Of a stretch of DNA of 64,000 bases, positions 8,283-17,084 are shown one piece after another (positions within the stretch are counted from its first letter, which is position 1; each line of letters starts with the position of its first letter). Source of the stretch: S010-17 sp036478895 (GTDB lineage Bacteria > Bacteroidota > Bacteroidia > Flavobacteriales > Flavobacteriaceae). Under the pieces are notes generated by a model, which saw only the letters and a list, made by a program, of their open reading frames with translations, did not search any database and was not told the DNA's origin. The translations under genes and the position numbers were made by a program. The stretch covers positions 29,191 through 93,190 of the forward strand of contig JAZGEV010000011.1 in assembly GCA_036478895.1 (NCBI GenBank). The letters are read 5' to 3'.

Positions 8283-9848
8283 TTAAGAATTTAACATTTT
8301 TACAGCTAATTCTTTACCTAATTCTACACCAAATTGATCAAAACTATATATGTTCCAAAGAATGCCTTGCGTAAATGTTTTTTGCTCATAAAAAGCAATT
8401 AATGCACCCAAATTTTTTGGTGTTAAATTACTGAATAATAAGGTTGTAGAAGGTTTGTTACCATCAAATATTTTAAACGGTAATAATTGATTAATTTTAG
8501 CGCTTTGTCCTTTCGTTTTAAGTTCCAAATGAACGTCTGCAGCCGTTTTTCCAAAAGCTAACGCATCGGCTTGAGCGTAAAAATTTGCCATTAATTTTTT
8601 ATGATGATCTGTATTGCCATAAAGCGATTTTTCAAAACCAATAAACTCTACTGGAATCAGTTTTGTACCTTGATGAATTAATTGCATAAAGGCATGTTGC
8701 ATATTGGTTCCTGTACTTCCCCAAATAACATTACCTGTTTGGTAGGTAATTTTATCGCCATTTCTATCCACACTTTTACCATTACTTTCCATCGATAATT
8801 GTTGTAAAAAAGGTGGTAAATTTTCAAGATATTGTGAGTATGGCAATACGGCTTCACTCTCTGCATTGTAAAAATTATTATACCAAATACTAATTAGGGC
8901 GGATAATACTGGTGCGTTTTTATGAAATGGTGTTGTTCTATAATGCACATCCATTTCATTAGCGCCTTCTAATAATTCTTTAAATTTAGAAAATCCTATG
9001 CTTAAAGAAATACTTAAACCAACAGCCGACCATAAAGAAAATCGTCCACCAACCCAGTTCCACATTGTAAAAATATTATTTGGATCTATACCAAAGGCAC
9101 TTACTTTTTCTAAATTAGTTGAAACTGCAACAAAATTGTGTTTAATATCTTTTGGCTTGGCATTTTGTAAAAACCATTGCTGAATTGTTGTTGCATTGGT
9201 TAAGGTTTCTTGTGTGGTAAAAGTTTTAGAAACAATAACAAACAGAGTTGTTTCTGGATTAATTTTTTTTAATACTTCTTGTACATGATCGCCATCAATA
9301 TTAGAAACAAAATGCGTGTTTAAATGATTTTTGTAATACTGCAAAGATTCTACAACTACACGTGGTCCCAAATCCGATCCACCTATGCCAGTATTTACAA
9401 TATCTGTAAATGCCTTGCCTGTAAAACCTTTTCTTTTACCGGATATTACTTCGTCTGAAAAAGCTTTCATTTTTTTCAAACTGTCTTGTATTGAAGGTAT
9501 TACATTTTCACCAGAAACGTTTATTTTTTTAGATGTAAAATCTCGTAAAGCTGTATGTAATACGGCTCTTTCTTCGGTTTCATTAATTATTTCTCCAGTA
9601 AATTGCTTTTCAATAGCATCTTTTAAATCACAGTCTTTTGCTAAATTACATAATAAATCTATTGTTTCTTTTGTAATTAGATTTTTTGAATAATCAATAG
9701 ATAAATCATTGGTTTGTATTGTGAAATCTTGCTTCCTTTGCGCATCATTAAAAGCATTTTTTAAAGAAAAATTTTGCATTTCATTGACATGGTTTTGCAA
9801 GTTTTTCCAAGATTTTGTTGAGGTAGGATTGATTTTTTTTAATGACAT
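8283..9848 (-). CDS. pgi: Glucose-6-phosphate isomerase
   Basis: Cytosolic enzyme interconverting glucose-6-phosphate and fructose-6-phosphate. The 521-residue length is normal for the long bacterial form. Family signatures are intact: NTGIGGSDLGPR, FVIVSKTFTTQET, the catalytic-glutamate segment LQQLSMESNGK, GSTGTNMQHAFMQLIHQGT, and the C-terminal FDQFGVELGKELA containing the catalytic Lys. The ATG at 9846-9848 is only 2 bp from the upstream M23 peptidase gene, so both are probably cotranscribed. Nothing in it is unusual. Confidence 0.97.
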   Translation of the reverse strand: MSLKKINPTSTKSWKNLQNHVNEMQNFSLKNAFNDAQRKQDFTIQTNDLSIDYSKNLITKETIDLLCNLAKDCDLKDAIEKQFTGEIINETEERAVLHTALRDFTSKKINVSGENVIPSIQDSLKKMKAFSDEVISGKRKGFTGKAFTDIVNTGIGGSDLGPRVVVESLQYYKNHLNTHFVSNIDGDHVQEVLKKINPETTLFVIVSKTFTTQETLTNATTIQQWFLQNAKPKDIKHNFVAVSTNLEKVSAFGIDPNNIFTMWNWVGGRFSLWSAVGLSISLSIGFSKFKELLEGANEMDVHYRTTPFHKNAPVLSALISIWYNNFYNAESEAVLPYSQYLENLPPFLQQLSMESNGKSVDRNGDKITYQTGNVIWGSTGTNMQHAFMQLIHQGTKLIPVEFIGFEKSLYGNTDHHKKLMANFYAQADALAFGKTAADVHLELKTKGQSAKINQLLPFKIFDGNKPSTTLLFSNLTPKNLGALIAFYEQKTFTQGILWNIYSFDQFGVELGKELAVKMLNS

Positions 9849-9850
9849 TA

Positions 9851-11122
9851 TTAAGATTTAATAGGTGTTTCTAATGTGTCTAATACTATTTCTATTTGTT
9901 CCATAGGATATTGAATACTATCCAATTGAGATTTAATTGGGATGATAAACTCTTTAAATAACGGAACTACATCTTTTTTCATTGGATCTGCCGATGGGAG
10001 TTTTTGTTTAAACGGATCTACTTCTTTTCCGTTTTTCCAAAAACGATAACAAACGTGTGGTCCTGCAGTACTTCCTGTCATGCCAATCCAACCAATAACA
10101 TCGCCTTGTTTTACAAAATCGCCTACTTTTACTTTACGTTTTTTCATATGTAAATATTGCGTAGAATACGTGCCATTGTGTTTAATTTTTACATAATTTC
10201 CGTTGCCACCTCTGTAAGCCGATTTAGTTACTGTTCCGTTTGCAGTACTAACAATTGGTGTGCCAATTGGAGATGGAAAATCTGTGCCTCGATGTGCTTT
10301 TACACGATTACCATAATGTTTTATACGGCGTTTTAAATTATAACGAGACGAGACTCTGCTACTAAATTTTAAAGGTGCTTTTAAAAATGCACGACGTAAA
10401 TTATTAGTTTGATCATCATAAAACTCTGGAATATTTTTGGTAGAATCAACCACATATCTAAAACCATAAAATGGCTTTTTCTTATGTTCAAAATATGCTG
10501 CTTTAATATTTCCAATACCTACCGATACACTATCATCTATAAAGCGTTCTTCGTAAATTACTTTATATTTATCGCCTTTACTTAAATGATAAAAGTCAAT
10601 AGTCCAAGCATAAATATCAGATAAGGCAAACGTAAGATTGTAATTAACACCTTGCGCTTCAATAGCGTTTGATAATGACGAGTCTATAATGCCTGATGCT
10701 GTTTTTATAACCGTTTTAACTGGCTTTTTACCAATATAAGCCTTTTCTTTATTGTTTAAATCTAAAACTAAATACTCAACTTTATTTGGTTGATATATAA
10801 ATACTTGTGCTTTTTCAGTTGAATCTTTTGATGCAAGTATTGTGTAACGTTTACCAACGCGTAAATTACGTGCAATGTCAAAAGTGTTTTTTGAATTTGC
10901 AACAATTTTATTTATAGTTGGGTTTTCTACGTGATGCTTGTCCATTAAATAACCAAAGGTTTCGTCTTTTTTTACGATGCTTTCAATCACTTTATAATCA
11001 TTGAAAACATAACCAAATTTCTTGACTATCACAGGTTTTTTCTCAATTACTGGTATTGGTTTTACTTCTTTTTTACAAGAAATGGCTAAAATAGTAAGTG
11101 TAATGAGAAGTAAGTTTTTCAC
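9851..11122 (-). CDS. M23-family metallopeptidase lipoprotein
   Basis: A 423-residue putative cell-wall endopeptidase or divisome-type murein factor. The signal ends in AISC (Cys16), predicting a lipoprotein. Residues about 60-270 are an OapA/LysM-like N-terminal part and 270-370 the M23 fold, with HRGTDFPSP (first His and Asp zinc ligands), NGNYVKIKHNG, LHMKK and GSTAGPHVCYRF. The last zinc-ligand position of the usual H-x-H motif is Cys here (HVC), which may still bind zinc or may mark a regulator. It precedes pgi by 2 bp. Confidence 0.88.
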   Translation of the reverse strand: MKNLLLITLTILAISCKKEVKPIPVIEKKPVIVKKFGYVFNDYKVIESIVKKDETFGYLMDKHHVENPTINKIVANSKNTFDIARNLRVGKRYTILASKDSTEKAQVFIYQPNKVEYLVLDLNNKEKAYIGKKPVKTVIKTASGIIDSSLSNAIEAQGVNYNLTFALSDIYAWTIDFYHLSKGDKYKVIYEERFIDDSVSVGIGNIKAAYFEHKKKPFYGFRYVVDSTKNIPEFYDDQTNNLRRAFLKAPLKFSSRVSSRYNLKRRIKHYGNRVKAHRGTDFPSPIGTPIVSTANGTVTKSAYRGGNGNYVKIKHNGTYSTQYLHMKKRKVKVGDFVKQGDVIGWIGMTGSTAGPHVCYRFWKNGKEVDPFKQKLPSADPMKKDVVPLFKEFIIPIKSQLDSIQYPMEQIEIVLDTLETPIKS

Positions 11123-11151
11123 GATAAAATTTGGTCTTTGGGTTAAGTGCC

Positions 11152-11159
11152 AAAATTAG
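11152..11159 (-). promoter_or_regulatory. Putative -7 box (TAATTTTG) of the M23/pgi unit
   Basis: Matches the Bacteroidota -7 consensus TAnnTTTG on the minus strand, about 30 bp ahead of the M23 start codon. No good -33 TTTG was seen, and the motif is frequent by chance in AT-rich DNA. Confidence 0.35.
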
Positions 11160-11183
11160 CAAATTTTTAGGTGAGGTTATTAT

Positions 11184-11208
11184 AAAAAAGTCTTAAAATT
11201 ATTTTAAG
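11184..11208 (-). terminator. Weak terminator after the DUF3108 gene
   Basis: CTTAAAAT and ATTTTAAG (8-bp stem, 1-nt centre) overlap the stop codon of the DUF3108 gene and are followed on the minus strand by six T residues. The stem is all A:T except one pair at the base, so strength is doubtful. Confidence 0.4.
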
Positions 11209-11966
11209 CTTGTAGCGTTTGCTAAGCCTGTATATTTATACAAATCTGCTCTTAAAGAACCAACCGATAATGATGCTTTAATACGCAATGGAATTTTATT
11301 ATCATCATCACTTACCCAAACAGTAACACTTTCTTTTTCTTTAAAAACACGACCAGATGCAACTAAAGGGCGAAATTTAGCCGCTTTAATAGTTCCAAAT
11401 TTAGTATTTATGGTTTCTCTACCTAAAAAACGTAATTTCATATGCATGGTTTCTTGATCTAAAAATATAGGTAATTCCAATTCATCCCCTTTTTTAAAAT
11501 TACTAATATCTTGATTTCTCATAAAATACAAAGCTGATAATAAGTCTTGAACTTCGCCAGTAGTTTTAAACGTTTTACGTGATTTTTTTTCATTATCTAC
11601 TACAACTGCTTTTTTAGTATCTTGGTCAAATAATATTTCTTTATCTTTAGTGTATCCACCTTCATTTATTTGTCTGATAAAGCGATAAGGTAAAAAAGTG
11701 TCTTTATAAAAAAAGGTTTCATAATTGTCACGCACTTTAAAAAACCAATTAATCATACCTGTCGTTTTTCCTTTTCCAACTACATGAAATGCTTCTTTCC
11801 CTTTGTTATAAGCGCCTTTAACTTCCATTGTTGCATAGCCAGCCGTTAAAAAGTTACTATAACTCAAACGGAATTTTAAATTCTCTCCTTCTTTAAATGC
11901 TAATTTTTCTTGTGAAAAAGATGCAAAAGAAAGCCATAAACTTAGGATAAATATTATTTTTTTCAT
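11199..11966 (-). CDS. DUF3108 domain exported protein
   Basis: The ATG at 11964-11966 is chosen because it starts a clean signal peptide (MKKIIFILSLWLSFASFSQ); the longer open frame adds 23 residues of non-signal sequence. The 255-residue product matches the DUF3108 pattern: FKEGENLKFRLSYS near the N-terminus, GKGKTTGMINWFFKVRD, SALYFMRNQD, and the late VTVWVSDDDNKIPLRIKA. DUF3108 proteins are periplasmic or outer-membrane associated beta-rich proteins of unknown function. It is divergent from the HupE/UreJ gene at 12095. Confidence 0.88.
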   Translation of the reverse strand: MKKIIFILSLWLSFASFSQEKLAFKEGENLKFRLSYSNFLTAGYATMEVKGAYNKGKEAFHVVGKGKTTGMINWFFKVRDNYETFFYKDTFLPYRFIRQINEGGYTKDKEILFDQDTKKAVVVDNEKKSRKTFKTTGEVQDLLSALYFMRNQDISNFKKGDELELPIFLDQETMHMKLRFLGRETINTKFGTIKAAKFRPLVASGRVFKEKESVTVWVSDDDNKIPLRIKASLSVGSLRADLYKYTGLANATSLK

Positions 11967-12082
11967 GTGATTGTCGTTCTTTGTTAAGATGAAGGTATTG
12001 TTGTTATAGTATCTTAAAATCAAATATTGTTCCAATTTTTAAAAAGGAATCCCAAATGTAGTCAATTTTAATTTTAGGTTTG

Positions 12083-12090
12083 TATTTTTG
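12083..12090 (+). promoter_or_regulatory. Putative -7 box (TATTTTTG) abutting the HupE/UreJ start
   Basis: A TAnnTTTG match ends 4 nt before the ATG at 12095. Since this element lies about 4-7 nt before the transcription start, the mRNA would begin at or next to the start codon (leaderless). Confidence 0.45.
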
Positions 12091-12094
12091 AACA

Positions 12095-12685
12095 ATGGAT
12101 GACTTTTTATTTTATACCCAACAAGGGTTTACACATGTGCTTGATAAAAACGCATTAGATCATATTTTGTTTTTTATAGCTTTAGTCGTTGTTTTTAGTT
12201 TTAAAGATTGGAAAAAAGCGCTTTGGTTAATAACATTTTTCACTTTAGGACACAGCGTTACCTTTGGTTTATCATCTTATGGATATATTGATTTAAACGT
12301 TGATTTAATTGAGTTTATAATTCCTATTACCATTTTAATTCCGCTTATATATAACAGCTATTATGCTTATAAAAAATCGGATAAAAAGAAAAATAATCGC
12401 AACATTTATTTTTCTTTTTTCTTTGGGTTATTTCACGGCTTAGGCTTTTCTAGTTATTTTAGAATATTGGATGTGGACAATAAACTAGTTCCATTAATGA
12501 CATTTTCTTTAGGTATTGAATTGGCGCAAATAGTTGTTGTTTTAGCAACACTTACTTTAGGTTATATTTTACAATCTCTTGTCTTTAAGAATATTAAAAA
12601 CATAAAGAATGTCTGGACTCTTGGAGTTTCGGGAATTGTATTTGTAATTATTATACCTATGTTAGTTTCTAGATGGCCGTTTTAA
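12095..12685 (+). CDS. HupE/UreJ family membrane protein
   Basis: A 196-residue integral membrane protein with about six helices. The family pattern is visible: LDHILFFIALVVVFSF, FTLGHSVTFGLS with a conserved His, FGLFHGLGFS and LGIELAQIVVV. HupE/UreJ proteins are linked to nickel or cobalt handling in hydrogenase and urease operons, but stand-alone Bacteroidota members like this have no nickel enzyme nearby and their substrate is not established. A second family member is at 58401-59084. The start is close to the DUF3108 gene on the opposite strand, so they share a promoter region. Confidence 0.87.
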   Translation: MDDFLFYTQQGFTHVLDKNALDHILFFIALVVVFSFKDWKKALWLITFFTLGHSVTFGLSSYGYIDLNVDLIEFIIPITILIPLIYNSYYAYKKSDKKKNNRNIYFSFFFGLFHGLGFSSYFRILDVDNKLVPLMTFSLGIELAQIVVVLATLTLGYILQSLVFKNIKNIKNVWTLGVSGIVFVIIIPMLVSRWPF

Positions 12686-12688
12686 CCA

Positions 12689-12752
12689 ATCTCGATCTAA
12701 AATCGGGATAAGTGAAACTAGCCGTATTTTGTGCGTTTCGAAAATGAAATAG
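12689..12752 (+). repeat. Partial copy of the long hairpin element
   Basis: Left half of the element at 13010-13091: CTCGATCTAAAATCGGGATA followed by GTGAAACTAGCCGTATTTTG and GTTTCGAAAA. The right half is missing or changed after the loop. It begins right behind the stop codon of the HupE/UreJ gene. The whole gap 12686-13126 contains only such repeats. Confidence 0.8.
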
Positions 12753-12785
12753 TGTAAGCTCATATTTTTAATTAATTTATACTGT

Positions 12786-12847
12786 CATTCCTGCGAAAGC
12801 AGGAATCCATATTATAATTCTATTAAATTCCTACTTTCGCAGGAATG
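12786..12847. repeat. Inverted pair of CATTCCTGCGAAAGCAGGAAT palindromes
   Basis: The left unit (12786-12806) is itself a stem-loop, ATTCCTGC-GAAA-GCAGGAAT. The right unit (12827-12847) is its reverse complement with one change. Another copy is at 45731-45756. These are dispersed intergenic palindromes of unknown function. Confidence 0.75.
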
Positions 12848-12931
12848 ATATTTTGTTTAATTACAGTTTCTACAAATAGTGTTATTTTCTTTAAAAATAA
12901 TCTCTTTTATATAATTGTAAGTTTGCCTTGT

Positions 12932-12955
12932 AAAACGAAACTTCAAAATACGGCG
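12932..12955 (+). repeat. Right-half fragment of the long hairpin element
   Basis: AAAACGAAACTTCAAAATAC followed by GGCG, identical to the right arm of the complete element at 13033-13091. It lies between the two other copies. Confidence 0.75.
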
Positions 12956-13009
12956 AATTGGCTTGATAAATGAAAGTTATAGTAAAAAACAAATGTGTTT
13001 TAATTAATG

Positions 13010-13091
13010 ATCCCGATCTAAAATCGGGATAAGTGAAACTAGCCGTATTTTGTGCGTTTCGAAAACGAAACTTCAAAATACGGCGTTTCAC
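13010..13091. repeat. Complete long hairpin element upstream of DUF4175
   Basis: A small palindrome ATCCCGAT-CTAAA-ATCGGGAT (13010-13030) is followed by a 59-nt near-perfect hairpin (13033-13091): GTGAAAC, GCCGTATTTTG and GTTTCG pair with CGAAAC, CAAAATACGGC and GTTTCAC around an AAAA loop, with only tiny interior mismatches. It ends 35 bp before the DUF4175 start, so it would sit in the promoter or 5' leader of that operon. Confidence 0.8.
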
Positions 13092-13126
13092 TAAAATTAC
13101 GTACATTTATCGGCTAAATAAAAAAA

Positions 13127-16100
13127 TTGAAGAAATTTAAAAACATAGAATCAAAATTAAATGCTTTTATTAAAAAGTTTTATACCAATGAACTTATAAA
13201 AGGGCTTATCCTATTCTTTGCTTTTGGTTTACTCTATTTTATCTTAACTTTATTTATTGAATATTTTTTGTGGTTAAAACCCACAGCAAGAACACTTCTT
13301 TTTTGGACATTTATACTCATTGAAATTGGATTATTAACTAAATTTATTCTTTTTCCTTTAGTGAAACTTTTTGGGTTACAAAAAGGAATTTCATACAAAG
13401 ATGCTTCAAAAATTATTGGAAAACATTTTAATGAAGTTGATGATAAACTGCTTAATGTGTTGCAATTGAATGATGCAGAAAATCCATCGGACTTATTATT
13501 AGCAAGTATTGAACAGAAATCTGTTGATCTAAATCCTATTCCTTTTAAACAAGCAATAAACTTTAGTAAAAATAAAAAATATTTAAAGTACTTAGCTATT
13601 CCTTTAATTATATGGATGATTACATTCTTAACCGGAAACGATTATATTTTTAAAGATAGCTTAAATAGAGTTGTAAATTATCAAACTGCTTACACGCCAC
13701 CAGCTCCATTTTCATTTGAAGTTGTCACTAAAAATTTAAAGTCGATTGAAGGTAAACCGTTCACAATAAATGTAAAAACAAAAGGCAATACAACTCCCGA
13801 AAATGTTAAAATTCATTTTAATGATACCCAATATTATTTAAAAGAAACAGATTTAGCAGCATTCTCTCATACTTTTTCAAATCTTAACGAAAACACAACA
13901 TTTTATCTTGAAGCTAATGGTATTAAATCAAAAGATTTTACCATAGAAATAATCAAAACGCCTAGTATTTTAAATTTTTCTATGTTTCTTAATTATCCTA
14001 AGTATACACAAAAAACGGATGAAAAAATTACCAATACAGGAAATGCAATTGTTCCAGAAGGCACAACGGTCACTTGGAAAGTAAACACAAAAAACACCAC
14101 TCATATTAATCTATTAAATGTAACAGATAGTGCTACTTTTAAGCTAAAAAGCCTTAATAATTATCAGAATTATTCACTATCAAAACGTTTAAGTACTAAT
14201 TTAGATTATATTATTAAAACATCTAACAATCAATTAAAAAACTTTGAAAACTTAAGCTATGGTATTCAAGTTATAAAAGATGAATATCCAAACTTAATCA
14301 TTAAAACCGATATCGATAGTATTGCACGAGGAAAAGCACAATTCATTGGTCAAATTACCGATGATTACGGTATAAAAAATCTTTCATTGGTATATTACGA
14401 TAAAGAAAATAAATCAAACACACAGCAATTTCCAATTTCGGTAAAAAACACCACTTTTCAAGAATTCTATTATGTTTTTCCTAATGGTTTAAATTTAAAT
14501 AAAGGCGTTAATTATGAATTCTATTTTCAATTATTTGATAATGATGCAATCAATGGAAATAAATCTATAAAAAGTAAAATTTTTAAGTATCGCAACAAAA
14601 CTGATAATGAACTAGATGAAGATTTATTAAAAGAACAAAAACAAACTTTAGAGGAATTAAATAAAACGACAAAAAAATCAGAAAAACTCAATAAGTCTTT
14701 AGAAGATTTCTCTAAAAAGATGAAAAATAAAGCGTCAATGGATTGGCAAGATAAAAAAGAACTTAAGCAATTTGTAAAGCGTCAAGAACAATATCAAGAA
14801 ATACTACAAAAAAACACTGAAAAATTACAACAAAATATTGACGAATTAAAAGATGAAAATAACCCTAATTTAAAACAAAGAAAAGAAGATCTTAAAAAGC
14901 GTTTAGAAGAAATAAAGGAAATGCAAAAAAAAGAAAAGCTTTTGGATGAAATAAAAAAAATAGCTGATAAAATAGATAAAGAAAAATTTATAGAAAAGCT
15001 TGATAAATTAACACAAAAGAATAAACAAAAAGAAAAATCATTAGAACGTATTTTAGAACTTACAAAACGTTTTTATGTCGAAAAAAAGGCTGAAGAAATT
15101 AAAAACAAACTGTTAGACTTAGCTAAAAAACAAGAGGAGTTAGCTAAAGATAAAGACAATTCAGCTAAAAAACAAAAGGCGTTAAATAAGGAATTTGAAG
15201 CTTTAAAGAAAGAAATGGCTGAGCTTCAAAAAGAAAATAAAATGCTTAAAAAACCAATGGATATTCCAAAAAAATCTGCCGAAGAAAAAGCCATTGATAA
15301 GGATATGAAAAAAGCCGAAGAGAAATTGGAAGAAAGTGAAAATAAGCCAAATGAAGAAGGAGAAGAGAGTAAAGGAGATGCTAAAAAGAAACAGAAAGCA
15401 GCTGCCAAAAAAATGAAAAAAATGAGTGGCGAAATGGAAGCTGCAATGGCTATGGGCGGCGGAGGCGAAATGATGGAAGAAGATATTGATAATATACGTG
15501 CTATTATAGATAATTTAATCATTTTTTCATTAAAACAAGAGGCATTAATGAACGCTTTTGAAATTGTGAATTCATCGCATCCAGAATTTGGTAAAAAACT
15601 AAAACTACAACATGTGCTTAAAGAACATTTTGAACATATTGATGATAGTATTTATGCTTTAGCACTTCGTAATCCAAAAATATCTGAAAAAATAAATGAA
15701 GACATTACAGAAGCACATTATAATATTAATCAATCTCTAGAAAATATTGCAGAAAACAAAATACGTCAAGGTGTAAGTAATCAACAAACTACCATGATGG
15801 CTGCCAATAATTTGGCTGATTATTTTAGCGATGTGTTGGATAATGAACAAAACCCTAAAAGCGGAAAAGGACAAGGAAAAGGAAAGGGAAAAGGAAAAGG
15901 AAAAGGGAAAGGAAAAGGTGATGGTTTCAGTTTACCAGATATAATTAAAAAACAAGGTGAGATGATGAAGAAAGGACAAGAAAAAGGGAAAAAAGGAGAT
16001 AAAGGGAAGAAAGGTGAAGATGGAAAAAAAGGGGAAAATGGCAAGAAAGGAGACAAAGGGAAAAAGGGAAAAGATGGTAAAAAACCTGGAGATGGAAAAG

Positions 16101-16534
16101 GCGAAGGGCAAGAACAAATGAGTGGTGAACAATACGAAATATACAAACAACAAAATGCTTTAAAAGAAGCTTTTAAAGACATTATGGGTAAGGCTGGAAA
16201 CAACGGAAAAGCTGGTAATAAAGCCTTAAAACAAATGGAAGATCTAGAAAAACAACTCTTAGATAAAGGCATTACGCAATCCGTTTTAAAGAAAATGGAA
16301 AACTTAAAACACGAATTGTTAAAACTTGAAAAAGCTAATTTTGAACAAGGTGAAGACAATAAACGTAAAGCCGATACCAATAAAAATAGCTTCGAAAAAC
16401 GAAATATAAAAGAACTTAAATCAAAAAAATTATTTTTTAATCCCAATGAAATCTTAAACCGTCAACCATTGCCATTAAAAACAATCTATAAAAAGAAAGT
16501 ACAAGAGTATTTTTCTACTAAAAAAGCGAGTTAA
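13127..16534 (+). CDS. DUF4175 family large membrane protein with collagen-like segment
   Basis: An 1135-residue protein starting at TTG. Three hydrophobic helices (about residues 22-45, 56-75, 153-172) are followed by an extracytoplasmic beta-rich region (about 190-480), then a long charged coiled coil (about 490-725). Low-complexity Gly/Lys repeats follow: GKG repeats at residues 908-932 and Gly-X-Y triplets at about 945-995 (GKKGEDGKKGENGKKGDKG). DUF4175 proteins are large membrane proteins of unknown function in Bacteroidota and Proteobacteria. The stop overlaps the ybeY start by one base, so the genes are translationally coupled. The repetitive DNA at 15856-16116 could be length-variable. 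Confidence 0.88.
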   Translation: MKKFKNIESKLNAFIKKFYTNELIKGLILFFAFGLLYFILTLFIEYFLWLKPTARTLLFWTFILIEIGLLTKFILFPLVKLFGLQKGISYKDASKIIGKHFNEVDDKLLNVLQLNDAENPSDLLLASIEQKSVDLNPIPFKQAINFSKNKKYLKYLAIPLIIWMITFLTGNDYIFKDSLNRVVNYQTAYTPPAPFSFEVVTKNLKSIEGKPFTINVKTKGNTTPENVKIHFNDTQYYLKETDLAAFSHTFSNLNENTTFYLEANGIKSKDFTIEIIKTPSILNFSMFLNYPKYTQKTDEKITNTGNAIVPEGTTVTWKVNTKNTTHINLLNVTDSATFKLKSLNNYQNYSLSKRLSTNLDYIIKTSNNQLKNFENLSYGIQVIKDEYPNLIIKTDIDSIARGKAQFIGQITDDYGIKNLSLVYYDKENKSNTQQFPISVKNTTFQEFYYVFPNGLNLNKGVNYEFYFQLFDNDAINGNKSIKSKIFKYRNKTDNELDEDLLKEQKQTLEELNKTTKKSEKLNKSLEDFSKKMKNKASMDWQDKKELKQFVKRQEQYQEILQKNTEKLQQNIDELKDENNPNLKQRKEDLKKRLEEIKEMQKKEKLLDEIKKIADKIDKEKFIEKLDKLTQKNKQKEKSLERILELTKRFYVEKKAEEIKNKLLDLAKKQEELAKDKDNSAKKQKALNKEFEALKKEMAELQKENKMLKKPMDIPKKSAEEKAIDKDMKKAEEKLEESENKPNEEGEESKGDAKKKQKAAAKKMKKMSGEMEAAMAMGGGGEMMEEDIDNIRAIIDNLIIFSLKQEALMNAFEIVNSSHPEFGKKLKLQHVLKEHFEHIDDSIYALALRNPKISEKINEDITEAHYNINQSLENIAENKIRQGVSNQQTTMMAANNLADYFSDVLDNEQNPKSGKGQGKGKGKGKGKGKGKGDGFSLPDIIKKQGEMMKKGQEKGKKGDKGKKGEDGKKGENGKKGDKGKKGKDGKKPGDGKGEGQEQMSGEQYEIYKQQNALKEAFKDIMGKAGNNGKAGNKALKQMEDLEKQLLDKGITQSVLKKMENLKHELLKLEKANFEQGEDNKRKADTNKNSFEKRNIKELKSKKLFFNPNEILNRQPLPLKTIYKKKVQEYFSTKKAS

Positions 16535-16950
16535 TGATCTATTACAACTACGAAACTGAATTTAAACTCAATGATGAAAAAGGGATATCGCAATGGATAA
16601 CAAACACCATCCAAGAAGAAAACTGTACTTTAGAAGAGGTGTCGTACATTTTTTGCGATGATGCTTATTTACTAGAAAAAAACATTAAATACCTGAATCA
16701 CAATACATTAACTGATATTATTAGCTTTGATTATTCGGTTGGCAAGACGATATCTGGCGATATTTTCATTTCAATTGAACGTGTGACTGAAAATGCTAAA
16801 ACCTATAATGTATCGTTTAAAGATGAACTACAGCGTGTAATTATTCATGGAATTTTACATTATTGTGGTTATAAAGATAAAAATGAAAGTGATAAAAAAG
16901 AAATGCGCAAAAAAGAAAATTATTATCTTAACATATTACTAGAATCATAA
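16534..16950 (+). CDS. ybeY: Endoribonuclease YbeY (rRNA maturation)
   Basis: A 138-residue single-domain protein. YbeY acts in 16S rRNA 3'-end maturation and ribosome quality control. The core is present: DIISFDYSVGKTISGDIFIS and RVIIHGILHYCGYKDK. In the usual HGxLHxxGYDH zinc motif the third histidine is replaced (GYKD), a change I believe is common in Bacteroidota orthologues; Asp may act as ligand. The ATG overlaps the DUF4175 stop (TAATG). Position between DUF4175 and mnmG supports the call. Confidence 0.93.
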   Translation: MIYYNYETEFKLNDEKGISQWITNTIQEENCTLEEVSYIFCDDAYLLEKNIKYLNHNTLTDIISFDYSVGKTISGDIFISIERVTENAKTYNVSFKDELQRVIIHGILHYCGYKDKNESDKKEMRKKENYYLNILLES

Positions 16951-16996
16951 GTAATTAAATAATAATTGAAATTTCATTTTAGACTAATAAAAAAGC

Positions 16997-17004
16997 TACT
17001 TTTG
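16997..17004 (+). promoter_or_regulatory. Putative -7 box (TACTTTTG) for mnmG
   Basis: TAnnTTTG match 80 bp before the mnmG ATG; the parS-like site lies between it and the gene. No -33 element at proper spacing was found. Confidence 0.35.
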
Positions 17005-17033
17005 TCGTAATAAATGAAATGGATTTCAAACTA

Positions 17034-17049
17034 GGTTTCACGTGAAACA
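17034..17049. other. parS-like centromere site 1
   Basis: GGTTTCACGTGAAACA matches the bacterial ParB-binding consensus TGTTNCACGTGAAACA at all but one position. It is 36 bp upstream of mnmG. Two further sites lie at 18966 and 19079. Confidence 0.8.
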
Positions 17050-17084
17050 TAAATCCTTTTAACTTTTTTAAGAATTTATAAAAG

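Noticed and set aside
15226..16446. Long open frames on the minus strand opposite the DUF4175 gene
   Set aside because: Their Ser/Phe/Pro-rich products are what the complement of Lys/Glu/Gly codon repeats gives; no start context or family features.
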